Source of the DNA: Flaveria trinervia
Taxonomy: Eukaryota > Streptophyta > Magnoliopsida > Asterales > Asteraceae
Length of the DNA stretch: 64,000 nt
Assembly: GCA_025506515.1 (NCBI GenBank)
Contig: CM046444.1
Location: 76,999,533 to 77,063,532, forward strand
Direction of reading: 5' to 3'
Below, piece by piece: positions 43,440 to 55,587 of the stretch; the stretch's first letter is position 1, and each line of letters starts with the position of its first letter. The position numbers and the translations under genes are program-made. The notes beneath the pieces were generated by a model. It searched no databases. It saw only the letters and a program-made list of their open reading frames with translations, and was not told the origin of the DNA.

Positions 43440-46350
43440 TTAAGAAGCAATTTTGAACAATATGTTGTATGCTCCTAGTTTGACTAGATACATTATTTCT
43501 GTTGCCCAATTAAGACAATATGGTTATGTTTTAACATTTATTAAAAATGAAATTCTTGTTTCTTTAAATGGCATATTTTATTTTAAAGCTATTCCTATTA
43601 ATGGTATTTATGAATTGGTTTGTGAAAACACATTATATGATACCTCATTATACCAAACCACCACCAAGAAACTCAAATTGGATATGAGTGATACCTATCT
43701 TTGGCATTGCCGTCTTGTCATATAAACAAGAAGCGCATATAAACACTTCAAAAGAACGGTCTTTTAAAAGCAAATGAATATGATTCATTTGATGTATTTG
43801 AATCTTGTTTACAAGGTAAAATGACTAAGGCACCTTTTAGTGGCAAACCCGAAAGGGCAAAAGATTTATTAGGCATCATACATTCGGATGTATGTGGTCC
43901 TTTTAAGCCAATGACTAGGTACCATGAAAGATACTTCATTACCTTTACCAACGACTATAGTCGATATGGTTATGTTCACTTGTTAAGACACAAAGATGAA
44001 GCTTTTGAATGTTCAAAATCTTCCAAAATGAAGTAGAAAATCAATCTCAACAAGAAAAAAAATCTTAGCACCGATAGAGGAGGTGAATACCTAAGTGATG
44101 CTTTCAGAGATCATCTTAGAAGTTGGGGTATTGTCTCACAACTATCTGCACCTGGAACACCCCAACATAATGGTGTGTCCAAGCGGAGAAATCGAACTCT
44201 ATTGGATATGGTTCGATCTATGATGGCTAGAAGCTCACCGTCTCTATCATTTTGGGGTTTCGCTTTGCTCTCTGCAGCCTGTATCCTGAATATGGCCCCA
44301 ACCAAGAAAGAGGAAATGACACCTTTTGAAATATGGCATGGAAGGGTTCCATCACTATCATATTTAAAGTTATGGGGTTGTGAGGCTTATGTTAAGACTC
44401 CCACCTCAAATAAGCTAGAAAGTTGTTCCACTATGTGTATCTTCATTGGATATCCTAGAAATTCTATGGGATATTATTTCTATGATCCATTGGAACAAAA
44501 GGAGTTTGCTGCCAAGAAGGCTGGGTTCTTAGAAGCTATGTTCCTTACAGAAGGAACTAGCAGTAGAACTATGGATCTTGAGGAGGATCAAGAACCACAA
44601 ACCGATACACGTTTGGTTAACACTAGCACTCAACAAGAGGATGTTGAGAATGATCAAATGGTTGATCAATATACACAAAACATTCGTAGATCTGGTGGAA
44701 TTATTAATCCACCTGAAAGATATGGATTCTTCGTAGATGGATACTATGTGGTAGATTCCGATGAACCAACCACCTATTGTTATGCAATGCCCAATTTGGA
44801 TTGTGACAAATGGCTTGAAGCCATGAACGTTGAGATGCAATCCATGTATGGTAACCAAGTATGGGACTTGGTTAAACCAGCTCTTAACTCCAAGATAGTT
44901 GGAAGTAAGTGGGTTTTCAAAAAGAAAACCGATATGCATGGAAACTTGGATACTTATAAAGCTAGACTTGTAGCAAAAGGTTTCACTCAAACTCAAGGGG
45001 TTGATTATGATGAGACTTTGTCAGCGGTTACAATGCTAAAGTCTATTAGGATATTATTTGCCATAGCTGCTCATTGTGATTATCAGATTTGGCAAATGGA
45101 TGTCAAAACTACTTTTCTAAATGGATATCTTGTGGAAGATGTCTATATGGTTCAGCTTGAAGGTTTTGTCGATCAAAAACATCCTAACAGAGTATGGAAG
45201 TTAAAGAAATCAATCTATGGATTGAAACAAGCATCAAGGAGTTGGAATCACCGTTTTGATGAGGAGATAATCAAATTTGGGTTCATCAAAAATGCTGATG
45301 AAGCATGTGTGTATAAATAGGCTAGTGGGAGCATCACCACTTTCGTAGTATTGTATGTCGATGACATCCTACTATTTGGAAATGACATTCCAACCTTGAA
45401 GGGTGTAAAAGCCTGGCTTGGAAGCTGTTTCTCCATTAAGGATCTTGGTGAAGCCGCCTACATTTTATGAATAAAGATCTATAGGGATAGATTAAGGCAG
45501 TTGATAGGTTTAAATCAAAGTGCATACATTGACAAGATCTTGAAAAGGTTCAAGATGGAAAACTCTAAGAAAGGTACCATACGTAGTCAAAGAGGAATGA
45601 TATTGAGTAAGTCTCAATGTCCAAGCTCAAAGGATGAGCAAGACAAAATGAATGGAATCCCGTATGCGTCTGCTACAGGATCCATCACGTATGCAATGAT
45701 ATGCACCAGACCAGATGTGTCATGCGCTTTGAGCATGACAAGTCGATACCAACAAAATCCTGGAAGCAGTCATTAGATGGCTGTTAAGAACATACTTAAA
45801 TACCTAAGAAGGACCAAAGATATGTTCCTAATCTATGGATCTGGTGAGGAGGAACTCATAGTAAAGGGTTACACGGATGCGAGTTTCCAACTGATCGGGA
45901 TGATTCATGATCACAATGGGGGTATATTTTCATCTTGAATGGAGGAGCTATCTCTTGAAAAGCTCTAAGCAAGATATGGTGGCATTATCAACAACAGAGT
46001 CAGAATACATCACCGCTTCATTAGCAGCTCAGGAAGCTGCATGGTTAAAGAAGTTCATTGCCCATCTAGGGGTGGTCCCTTCCATTCAGGAACCCCTAGA
46101 AATTCTTTGTGATAACAAGGGTGCGATTGCTCAAATCAAGAACCCGGTGCACATCAAAATACTAGGCACATTGAACGAAGATTCAACTACATTAAAGATG
46201 AAGTTGAAAAAGGAAAGATATGTATTCGCAAAGTTCACACAGATCAAAACATTACGGATCCACTCACGAAGCCTCTTGAAAAGGCAAAGCATGAAAGTCA
46301 TACTTGTGCCATGGGACTTCAATATTCTAGTGACCGGACGTGATCTTTAG
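43440..46350 (+). pseudogene. Element F pol (Tork/TNT1-94-like copia), 5' truncated
   Basis: Plus-strand copia polyprotein lacking 5' LTR, gag and most of protease. It begins at the protease/pre-integrase border (NNMLYAPSLTRYIISVAQL, 43456). Integrase pieces follow in several frames. The frame 44175-45320 carries the integrase end (WHGRVPSLSYLKLWGCEAYVKTP) and RT through YGLKQASRSW. Stop TAG at 45318-45320, then YVDD at 45354-45365. RNase H shows SKQDMVALSTTESEYITAS (about 45965) and a stretch towards PLTKPL-like sequence near 46260. A TGA near 45467 replaces the Gly codon of YILGIKI. Wording is that of the Tork lineage, unlike A or B. Many breaks; inactive. Confidence 0.88.
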
Positions 46351-47158
46351 TTTTTGTATTGAGATATTGTAACCCTTTATTACTTGAATGAATTACTTGG
46401 TTATAATGTTTCAACTAATATTCCTATTTTGCATGTTTAAAATCCATGAGTAAATTATTTACTCAGAACGTCCGTAGTTGTTCATACTTGTGGGAACAAG
46501 TATAAAGGTAAAACTATTATGAACTTGGGTTGGTAGATATTCATATGGATGAATATAGAGCAAATATTCATCTTTGGTTGCTGCCAAGATGAATATTTGT
46601 GTTTCTGCCAAAGTTGGGTTGCTGCCAAAGTTCATAGATATTTGCGGGATGCAAATATTGGACTGAACTGCATCTCAAACATTACTACATGGAATCTTCT
46701 TGATTGATCATAAGTAATTTTGAGTAAAGGCGAACATCATTTCGTATCCTCTGACCTGAGATACATATTGGGTCTTGATATTTACCAATATTATACTTTG
46801 ACTTAGTTCTTCTTGTTGTTCTAAAACATGGCAGTACATAAGTCTGAGTTCAGGTATGATATAAGGTAATTGTGGGAGACGTATGCAGTCAAGATGAGAT
46901 TTGTCTCTCTTATTCATTGTGAGTAAGATGTCTAAGGCCTGATAAAGTTAAATCAATGGAGAATGATCACTCTGCGTCTATGGGATTTAACATGGCATCT
47001 GTGACAAAAGGATAGATGATTGATTCACCTAAAACATTTCGAGTATGGTACTTGAAGAGGATGATGTTATTGAATGACACTCAGTCATACGTATTAAGGG
47101 TACTAAACCATTGTTAGGCGGTATTTACTGCTTGTATCAATCTTCTATGAATCTTGTG
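46351..47158 (+). other. F post-pol region
   Basis: Non-coding AT-rich sequence between pol and 3' LTR of F. It contains a few short internal repeats ('gctgccaaagttc', 'gatgaatatt' at 46540-46640). No accessory gene seen. Confidence 0.6.
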
Positions 47159-47170
47159 CAAGTGGAAGAT
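47159..47170 (+). other. Polypurine tract of F
   Basis: CAAGTGGAAGAT directly before TGTTGGATC, matching the usual Tork-type CAAGTGGGAGAT tract. Confidence 0.85.
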
Positions 47171-48104
47171 TGTTGGATCTTATATGCCCAAGACACATAA
47201 AAGATTGATGTGGTTAGTACATTATGATCCAAGTCGGGTCATACCCAATAACAAGCCAAACAAACACCAATAAATATTTATTCGTTGATGAGATCATACA
47301 AATAAATATAGACACCAATTTAGAAAATGGGTTTTCTAAAACGTTGCTTTTGTATAAGAACAACATTATGTGGATAATTTGTTCATGAGAAATTATTTGT
47401 TTCATTATTTAAGTTGGTTAAATAATAACAAATAAAAGTGTGCTAATGTGATAAAATTAAAATTGGTTTTAATTTTATAAAATAAGGGTTTATAGAGTGC
47501 AAATTTTATAAGAAATATAAAATGGGGGGAACCCATTTTAAGATGAAATTCGGCCGCCCAAAAGGGGCATTGGAACTCCCTTTTGTGTATTGGTCTTTGC
47601 AAGATTTTACTCCCCTTTGCACTCTTCCATCATTTCACACTCTCTCCTCTTCACACAGAAGCAAGAACTCTCCAAAGAAGGCTGAAAAGTTTCAGATTTA
47701 GAGGCTGAAACAAGGCTGAAATTTTCAGATTTTGAAGGTGCATTTGTAGAGGTTTTTGGTGTTGAGCTCCCTAACTAGCAAGGTGTTTGGAAGAGCTTGT
47801 AGGTATCACAATTTGAGGTTTTCTCTCTTGGGAGCTGGACTTTCAAGAACATCACCATCTTCATCTTATACATGTACAACATCTCGTGCAAGAAAGGTTG
47901 TATCAATGAACACCCTATGGTTGTTTTATGGTATGATAGCACACTATGTCACATATATATATGATCCTTATTCTTGGGTTTTGTTTATGTATTAAAATGG
48001 TGAAAATTTCAGATTGTAAACACATGTTTAAACCTTATATCCGCTGTGTTTTTATAGTTTAAATGGTTAAACTAACTTTGATTAACATGTTACAAAACCC
48101 AACA
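47171..48104 (+). repeat. 3' LTR of element F
   Basis: 934 bp, TGTTGGATCTT to AAAACCCAACA with TGTTGG/CCAACA inverted ends. A related LTR lies in inverted orientation at 49430-50323. Confidence 0.88.
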
Positions 48105-49410
48105 ACGTGACCTTTATCCCATTATTTAAATTAACAAGGTAGTCAAAGTTTTGACAATTGCAACCCTTTGCAACTTCTAGAGGTATGGGTTGACTTTAAA
48201 ACATCATATGTATAGTCCGTATGTTTATCCCATCAACACTTCGTAAACCATATTGTAGGTTATCTAATTAACATGGTTTGCAAATCAAGTTACCCTACTT
48301 CCACACACATGTGAGTTTTCCAACATAAGTGGTTAGGTGACCTTTATCCCACAAATATGGTATCCCCACCTCAAATCACAAGTTCCCTCAAAATGATTAG
48401 GTGACCTTTATCCTATTAAGAGTTTCCAAGTGACTCAAGTGTTGTGCAAAAAGGATGGTGTTTAACTTGTTTATAAAAGAAATTTTAAGTTATCATAATA
48501 CTAGTTTAGATTACTCTTTGTACCTTATATTTCCATGCTTTCAAATACAAGGTACCCTATGGTTCACTTTTTAATAAAACCCTTTTTATTAAAATCATTA
48601 ATCCTTTTAATAACCCTTTATTAATCATTTAATGATAAAGAACCATCAATTTCAGCTTGTTAAGTTTCTTAATGATTTTGTTATGCATATCCGAATATCA
48701 ACCAACAATCATACAACAAACAACCAAACACGCATAATCATACAAACATAAGTGCATAACCATAGCCACTAAGTTGACCATACTTGTTTTCCATCACAAG
48801 TGTTGTCATAAGGTCAAGCCTAAGGGTTAACAATGACACATCAAAATGTGTCCATTAACTCCCACTTGAATCCACAACCAAATGCTTCAAGTGTCCATGT
48901 CTTTTGTGTCTTTCTTTGGGTCTTGATCTTGTGCATCTTCTTTTAAAAAATCATATCCTAATACAAATTTTTAATAAAAGAAATGCACCTAATCTATTTT
49001 TTACATATCCAAATGAATAAATAAATTACAACCCAAAATACAAACACAAATGTTACAACCCTTAGAAGAATCAAAACCAACATGACAAACCACAATCAAC
49101 CAAATCCAAAACACATAAGGTCAAGGCTATGTTATGCACCAAATATGAAACATATTCAACATCCAAGAACAACAATGGACCCCTTTTTATGACCTTAAAG
49201 TTCTGGCCAACATGAACCAAAACTTTAGGGTTTTGTCCAAACAATACAATCAACCATTTGATGTTAATCTTTCATGGTTTATACTAAAGAATGTAAGATA
49301 AAACCTTGAAACATAAGGGATTCAATCATCCAAAACAAAACAGCCCTTAATAGGTTGAAAAGGTCCATGAAAACTAACTTTTCAAGAACTTTTGAAGCAC
49401 ATTTCCACAT
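48105..49410. other. Unassigned retroelement-derived stretch between inverted LTRs
   Basis: No coding region found. Repeated phrase 'ggtgacctttatccca' (48104, 48340, 48402). On the minus strand a PPT-like CAAGTGGGAG (about 48866-48875) is followed by TTAATGGACACATTTTG, possibly the start of a third LTR whose TG has been lost. The part 48880-49410 reads as leader or untranslated DNA of the E' element. Contains an imperfect hairpin at 48827-48860. Confidence 0.4.
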
Positions 49411-49429
49411 AACCGACTCTAAATGCCAT
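49411..49429 (-). other. Decayed primer-binding site of E'
   Basis: Minus strand ATGGCATTTAGAGTCGG follows the CCAACA end of the E' LTR; compare ATGGTATCAGAGCCGG. The differences look like transitions of an old PBS. This marks E' as a 5' LTR on the minus strand. Confidence 0.5.
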
Positions 49430-50323
49430 TGTTGGGTTTTGTAACATGTTAATCAAAGTTAGTTTAACCATTTAAACTATAAAACCAGAGCGGATATTAG
49501 GGTTTAACCTTAGGTTAACAATCTGAAATTTGTACCATTTAAAACCATAAACAAAACCCAAGAACATGGATGGTATATATATGTGAAATAGTATGTTATA
49601 AAAAAGAAAATAACACCATAAGGTGTTCTTGAAATTACCTTTCAAGTGTGTAGTAAGGATGAGAAGAAAGGAGATGTTGCTTCTTGAATGCCTTAGCAAA
49701 CACCTAATCTTGTTAGGTAGAAGAACACCAAAACACAAGGGCCTCTTCTTGCAAAATCCAAAATGCCCAACAAAAAACCAGATTTTTCAGCTTTGCAAAA
49801 CGAATTTTCAACTTGGAAGAAGGGAAAGGAACTTGCTTTTTGGGTGTAAGAGAGTGTGCTAGATGGAAAAGTGCAAGAATGTCTAAAGTCTTGCAAAGAC
49901 CAAAACTAAAATTGATTGCCCAAATGCCACTATGGGCGGCCGAAATCCACTTTTGAAATGGGTTCCCCCCATTTCAATTTTTAATAAAAAAGGAAAACTC
50001 TTAACCCACATGTTTATAAAATTAAAAACATCTTTTAATTTTATAACATTAGCACATTTTATTTGTTATTATTTAACTCACTTACATAATGAAAAAAATA
50101 ATATCTCATGAACAAATTATCCATATAATATTGTTTTTTTACAAAAGCAAAGTTTTAGAAAACCTATTTTCTAAACTGGTGTCAATATTTATTTGTTTGA
50201 TCACATCAACAAATAAATATTTATTGTTATTTGTTTAGCTTGTTATTGGGTATGACCCGACTTGGATCATAGCATACTAACCACATCAATCTTGTATGTG
50301 TCTTTAGCATACAAGATCCAACA
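49430..50323 (-). repeat. E', inverted LTR of the F family
   Basis: 894 bp; on the minus strand TGTTGGATCTTGTATG to AAAACCCAACA. Shares long stretches with 47171-48104, including 'gtatgacccgacttggatca' and 'gggcggccgaaat'. It abuts truncated C LTR sequence at 50324. Confidence 0.88.
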
Positions 50324-50510
50324 TTATTTGATTGGCGATCCAATCAGCGAGAACAATAACTTGATCGATATAAGAATGAACTAAACGTTAAGGACGAGTA
50401 GGAATCAATCAAGATCGAACTATGAAGTTGGACAGGCTATCTGGATGGCTAGGGTTTATGTGTATTCGAAGTATCTCTCAAACTGTTATGTTTTTTCACG
50501 AATTAAGTGG

Positions 50511-50518
50511 TATTTATA
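50511..50518 (-). promoter_or_regulatory. TATA box of the C LTR
   Basis: TATAAATA on the minus strand in CCTATAAATACCACTT, immediately downstream of the 'cagtcgtgcgactg' array. C2 has the same box near 58132-58139. Confidence 0.75.
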
Positions 50519-50529
50519 GGTATGTAGTT

Positions 50530-50760
50530 TTCATTCATACGACTGAACCATTAGCATGGTTAGTCGTACGACTGACTCATGCGATTGATTCATACACACA
50601 ACTGAAGGTTCAGTCGTGCGATTGAGTCAATCTTATGTCTCAATCATAAGACTAATCCAGTCTTCTGGTTCAGTCGTGCGACTGGTCCATAAGCATGATA
50701 TGTTCGTGCGTATGGTCCAAAGTATGGTCCATTAGCATGAACAATCACCCGACTAGATTG
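50530..50760. repeat. Family-C/D motif array in the C LTR
   Basis: About ten copies of cagtcgtgcgactg and variants at about 20-bp steps upstream of the TATA box in the minus orientation. Confidence 0.9.
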
Positions 50761-50959
50761 AACACATTACTTAATCATTATTGACTAAGAACTATGTACA
50801 ACAACCTCAAACCTATATAAGAAGTTCATACATATTAATCAAGATAAATAAACATCAAAGCATATATCATACTTCACTACATCATCACATTACATATATG
50901 TAAGACATGAAAGAATTTTACATTTAAGCATATAAATTAGGAACATCATGTATCTACCA

Positions 50960-50974
50960 ACTCCCCATTGGACC
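50960..50974 (-). other. Polypurine tract of C
   Basis: Minus strand GGTCCAATGGGGAGT, directly before the LTR. Only about 10 bases separate it from the accessory ORF stop at 50984-50986. Confidence 0.8.
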
Positions 50975-53475
50975 TAGTTTACCCTATAGTCTAACATTCT
51001 TCATATGCTCTTGTAACTTATTGTGCTTCTCTTCTCTGTTGACTCCTACGTGTATCTCAAATGCAAAGTAGAGCCGTATAACATATCGAAATTGAAGAGC
51101 TTGTACAATGTCTTACGTGTCATTGAACAATGTCCACTTGTATAAAATGTAACATCATTAGCAGACAAGTTAGTAAGCCACATTGTGTCAAATACCATAA
51201 TAGTCTCTATCTTCCCATCTCTGTTCAGAACTATGACCGCTTCCCTCGTCCTCCAATCATAATACCACCATTTGAAGTTTGAAGTGAAGTCCTGACGCAT
51301 TTGAAGTGTGGAGTGAAGTCCTGAGGCATTTAAAGTGTGGAGTGAAGTCTTGAGGCATTTCCTGTAAAGGAATCTTGGACATTGGGCGTGGGGGACTCCA
51401 CTTCAACACTACTTTAGGCCTTCCAGATATAGGATCGACTTCAAACATATGAATGAAACTCTTAGGTTGTTGAGGTCTGAAGTTTACCCATCTGGTATGG
51501 TGTTCTGTCTTTAATGCTACCTCAAACCATTCTGACATCTTTCTCGGGTTGGCATACAACAGATCTAAGCATGCTAGTCGGTTGAGCTCAAAACTAGGAA
51601 GGGTCTTCAGATCATGTGGATATCTCAAGTACTCAATCCATTTCTCCCTTTTAATAGCATAGACTTCCAAGTCTTCAAAATATGCCCACAGGATAATCTT
51701 GTCGGACACTTTCTGATGTCTCTTGACTTTGTAAAGTTTGGTGTAGGCATTCTGCTTTGGGGGTGGGCGCTGGGCTTTCATCTCAGTAAAACAAGCTACC
51801 CATTCAGCTTTCTTAATATCAACATTTGCATCTAAAGCTTGGGCTGCACTTTCATCTTTCTCTTTTTCTTTCTCCATTACCTCCAACTTATCAAAAGTAT
51901 CACTGCCAACGTTCACCCAAGTTGGGGATAACATTGCCCTCAAGGTCAGTGTACTCAGGATAGTGGTCAGCTGTGACATCCTCAATCTCTATTTCATCCA
52001 CATCCCGTAGCTCCTCATCACTTAATACATCAACTTTCAGAGCATCTTTGACAATTTCATCTGGATTTAATGAACATATCAGCCAGTTGCTCATCTGTCA
52101 GATCATGGATGATCTTTCCTTCCTCAGAAGTGTAGCTCACAGATTTCTGATGATCCCTTGCAAGTCAAGAATCATAGTTAGTTGCGTCTTCACTTGCTTA
52201 AGGGAGACAACATCATATTCATGACTGTTGAGCTTCATCTGTTTAATTAAACATTCAAACATCATACATAAATCATTAATCAAGACATTTAAACATAAAT
52301 AATCATTAATTACAATTATGTAATACACAATTCAAGTACAAAAGTTGAAATACATAAACATCTAATAATTACTTTTGCCTTGATGAGGTGTCTCTTCAGC
52401 TTGGGGAGCTGAGGACAAGGCTCTTCGATCCTGATTTCTCTTGGTGCGCCTCTTCTTTGTTGATGGATTTGAGGCTGATGTAGATACATCACCTTCTTGA
52501 TCATTCTTATCATCATCATCACCTTCTTTTCCCTTTCCACTTCCTCCCGCTTCCTCGTTATCATATTTTAGATTCATCTTCAGTGAGCTCATCATCATCC
52601 TCATCATCACCATCTTTAATCTTTAAAGGCTCACTCTTAGATCCCTTCAGCTTTAGCAAAATCTTTTTGTTCTTTTTGTCAAGTCCTTCAGTCCTCTTTA
52701 CTGAAGCCATCACTAGCTCGTTTTGACTCTTTAGTGCATGGTGAGCTCGACCTAAAGCTCTCTCAATTGTGCGTTCTTCTCACTTAGCTGCACTATTTGC
52801 TTGGCTTGAGCCACAGTTACCGCCATATGCTGGTTTATCTGAGTAGCTCTGAGATCATCAGTGGCGATTAGCTTTAGTACCATGCGGTTGAGGCTTGCTA
52901 GCTGTTCCTCTAACCAGACCATGGGTAGAGTAGATCCATGTGTAAATGTGGATTGGGTGGAGGGACCAACTTGGTGAGTGGTGGTTGTAGTGGTGGATGT
53001 GGTGAAGATGAGAGGAGGAATGGGAATGGATTGTGCTGGAAGTGTGTTGGGTACTGTGGGTGAGGTGGAGGTAGGTGTATGAGTGGTAGTCGGAGTATCA
53101 GTGGCTGTAGAGGTGGTAGTGGGTGTGGTGGTGGAAGTGGATGTGGTGGTGGTAGTGGCAGTTGTAGTGGTAGTAGTGGATGTGGTAGTGGTTGTAGCGG
53201 CTGTGGCAGTGGTAGTGGAAGATGTGATCAATGTGAACCTTGGTCTCTTATTCTTTTTGCCATAGGGATGGGCCATCCTCTTCTTCCTGGAGCCCCGACT
53301 GTAGGGGCTCCCTCTAAGCTGATAGGCTGGTCACGTGTGTACGTAGGATCAATGACATCAGGATCATCACCCGTAGTACGGGCTAGGCATCCACCAACCG
53401 CCTCTATCCCCTTCTTAGTAGCCACAACCCGACTCCCGACTGTCCTAGTGAGATGCTCATCATCAGACACCTCCT

Positions 53476-53480
53476 CTTCA
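53476..53480. repeat. Target-site duplication of K (left), CTTCA
   Basis: Repeated at 56060-56064. Removing K and one copy rejoins the accessory ORF of C in frame at a run of Glu codons. Confidence 0.93.
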
Positions 53481-53952
53481 TGCTAAATCAATATTTCAGA
53501 TTCATTGAGCTTGGATCTTAGGATTCATCATGTTCAGATCTAGAAATCAAAATTAAGATGGGTGGACGTGTGTGAATCATAGAACAAAGAGATGGATAAT
53601 AATAATGTTATGATTTCATTGATGTTGATAAACAAGTTACAATGAAAATCATTGATGGCTGGTGAAATCAAACCCACCCAAAGGAGAGGATTTCTCCTTT
53701 GATGGTGATTTACACCATGAGAAACACACACACAAAAGCCACACATGCACAAATGCACTAGTGGGTCTATTTATACTAATATTACAACATGACCTAATTT
53801 TGACTTTCTAATTGTCTTGATGTAACTTTGTCATGTTGAATTGTCTTGTTTTGTTGTAATCAACTTGGTCTCTGAACTTGTACAATGAGATCTTCAGTTG
53901 GATGTAATTATGATTTGGTAAGCTTCAGTTTATTCCATTGTGAATCCCAACA
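53481..53952 (-). repeat. 3' LTR of K
   Basis: TGCTAAATC to ATCCCAACA on the plus strand; paired with 55588-56059. The His/Cys-rich open frame on its minus strand is present in both LTRs and is not a known protein. Confidence 0.92.
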
Positions 53953-54539
53953 ATACTTCCCCTAAACTGATGCTTGACAAACCTTGAATTTGAAGATCTT
54001 CTCTGTCATATGTCTTCTTAATCAATTGATTTCTGGCACAATCATTGATGTCTCCCCCTTAGATTAAGCTCCTCCTAATATATTTCTGACAAAGGTTAGA
54101 ATCTCTGGAGAATACTCCTGGTATTGGATATGGGTTGTATCACATTTGGATTACAGTTCATATCACAACTCAAGGATTAGTATGTATTAGGCATATGGTG
54201 AGGCTTTGAACTTCAACAAACTGCATCAGGAACTTGAATTAATGTTAAAAAAACTTCCACTCTTTTGAAATAACTTGATAAATGACATTCTTCTTATAAT
54301 GAGTACTCCCTGTATTAAAGTCTGGCTAACTGTCCGCTCAGTACTCAGACAGGGGTGCAAAACATCAACTAAAAAAATGTGAGCCTAAGTACTTCAAAAA
54401 GGGCATCTGATAGTTGTACAAGTCCCTGGATGACTTTGTGAAAAAGTGACCAAAGTTGATCATAATGGACGTGCCTATTGGTTGCAATCATCCATGTTCA
54501 TGTTTTTCTATTCTTTTTGAAGTCATGTTCATCAAGTGT
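53953..54539. other. K interior, left part
   Basis: Non-coding. Contains the polypurine tract (minus strand, 53954-53970) next to the 3' LTR and unremarkable AT-rich sequence. Nothing else identified. Confidence 0.6.
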
Positions 54540-55100
54540 TCATAAGCATTTCTTGCAACACATCCGCATTTCTTTGCCAATCTGCATTTGTTTGCAAAGC
54601 ATCCGCATTTGTTTGCAAGGCATCCGCATTTGATTTCAATGCATCCGCATTTAACTTCAAAGCATCTGCATTTGTGCTTAGAGTACCCGCATTTGTGCTT
54701 AGAGTACCCGTATTTGTTTATAAGTCAACCGCATTTGGTGTCAAGGCATCCGCATTTGGTGACAAGTCATCCGCATTTGGTGACAAGTCATCTGCATTTG
54801 TGACAAGTCATCCGCATTTGTGACTAGTCATCCGCATTTATGGCAAGTCATCCGCATTTGTGACAAGTCATCCGCATTTGTGACAAGTCATCCGCATTTG
54901 TGACAAGTCATCCGCATTTGTGACAAGTCATCCGCATTTGTGACAAGTCATCCACATTGTGACAAGTCATCCGCATTTGTTGCCAAGTCATCCGCATTTG
55001 GTGACAACTCATCCGCATTTGTGTATAACACATCCGCATTTGTGTATAAACATCCACGTTTGATGAAGCTTCATCCGCATTGTTTTTGTCATCTGCATTT
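54540..55100 (+). repeat. 20-bp tandem array 'catccgcatttgtgacaagt' in K
   Basis: About 25-28 units. The central part (about 54790-54960) has near-perfect 20-bp units; both edges hold drifted units in which 'catccgcattt' stays constant and the other half varies (ttcaaagcat, gcttagagta, tataagtcaa). The constant 11-bp core with variable filler is like the irregular arrays in the other families. Confidence 0.95.
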
Positions 55101-55572
55101 GTTTTCAGACTTGAAAGAAAACGATTTCACACTGCTGTGCAGCTCGAGAAATCAGTAGTAGCTTCCATTTCTTCATCTTTTCTTTTTTTAATGATGATCG
55201 TGTTCAATTGCATCGAATTTTGAAGGAATAATCCAGTGAATGATTATATTTCTTCAAATCGTACGATATTAGAACAGATCTGTGATTTTTCTTCTTGATT
55301 TTTGAGATGAAAAAATTGTTTTCTTCTTTTTTGATGTTTATCTTGTTCAATTGCATCGAATTTTGAAGGAATAATCATGAGCATGTTCAAGATTCTTCAA
55401 ATCGTACCATAGTTGAACAGATTTGTTTGTTTTTCTTCTGATTTTGGGTATGAACAGGTGGGTTTTTGATGAACGGAGACTTCGTATTTCATTTTTCTTC
55501 TTTTCTTCATTGTTCTTGACATCGTTAAAGATGAAATCAAATCTGAAAACTAGATAAATCCAGCAACCAACA
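55101..55572. other. K interior, right part (leader)
   Basis: Untranslated leader on the minus strand. It contains a duplicated block of about 120 bp ('tgttcaattgcatcgaattttgaaggaataat', shorter forms at 55202 and 55338) followed by 'cttcaaatcgtac'. No gene. Confidence 0.65.
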
Positions 55573-55584
55573 GCTCTGATACCA
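55573..55584 (-). other. Primer-binding site of K (tRNA-Met-i)
   Basis: Reverse complement TGGTATCAGAGC, three bases from the 5' LTR. Confidence 0.95.
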
Positions 55585-55587
55585 TTT

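Larger units (their letters stand above)
50324..50959 (-). repeat. 3' LTR of element C, truncated
   Basis: Same family as the D LTR: on the minus strand TGGTAGATACATG onward, motif array (50530-50760), TATAAATA box (50511-50518), and an end cut at the E' boundary, missing the last stretch that D and C2 keep. Confidence 0.85.

Noticed and set aside
47171..50323. Foldback DNA transposon with 0.9-kb inverted repeats
   Set aside because: A polypurine tract and copia pol precede the left arm and a PBS remnant adjoins the right arm, so both arms are LTRs of separate elements.
53079..53486. Gly/Ser-rich plus-strand open frame, keratin- or silk-like
   Set aside because: It is the antisense of the Thr-rich tract of the C accessory ORF, whose minus-strand frame joins conserved domains on both sides.
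53540..53758. Cys/His-rich 72-residue protein present twice (also 55647-55865)
   Set aside because: It lies inside the two LTRs of K, so its duplication is due to the LTR; no domain or codon signal.
54540..55100. CRISPR-like array of regular repeats
   Set aside because: Units are 20 bp and contiguous, without unique spacers, inside a plant LTR element; it is a tandem repeat.
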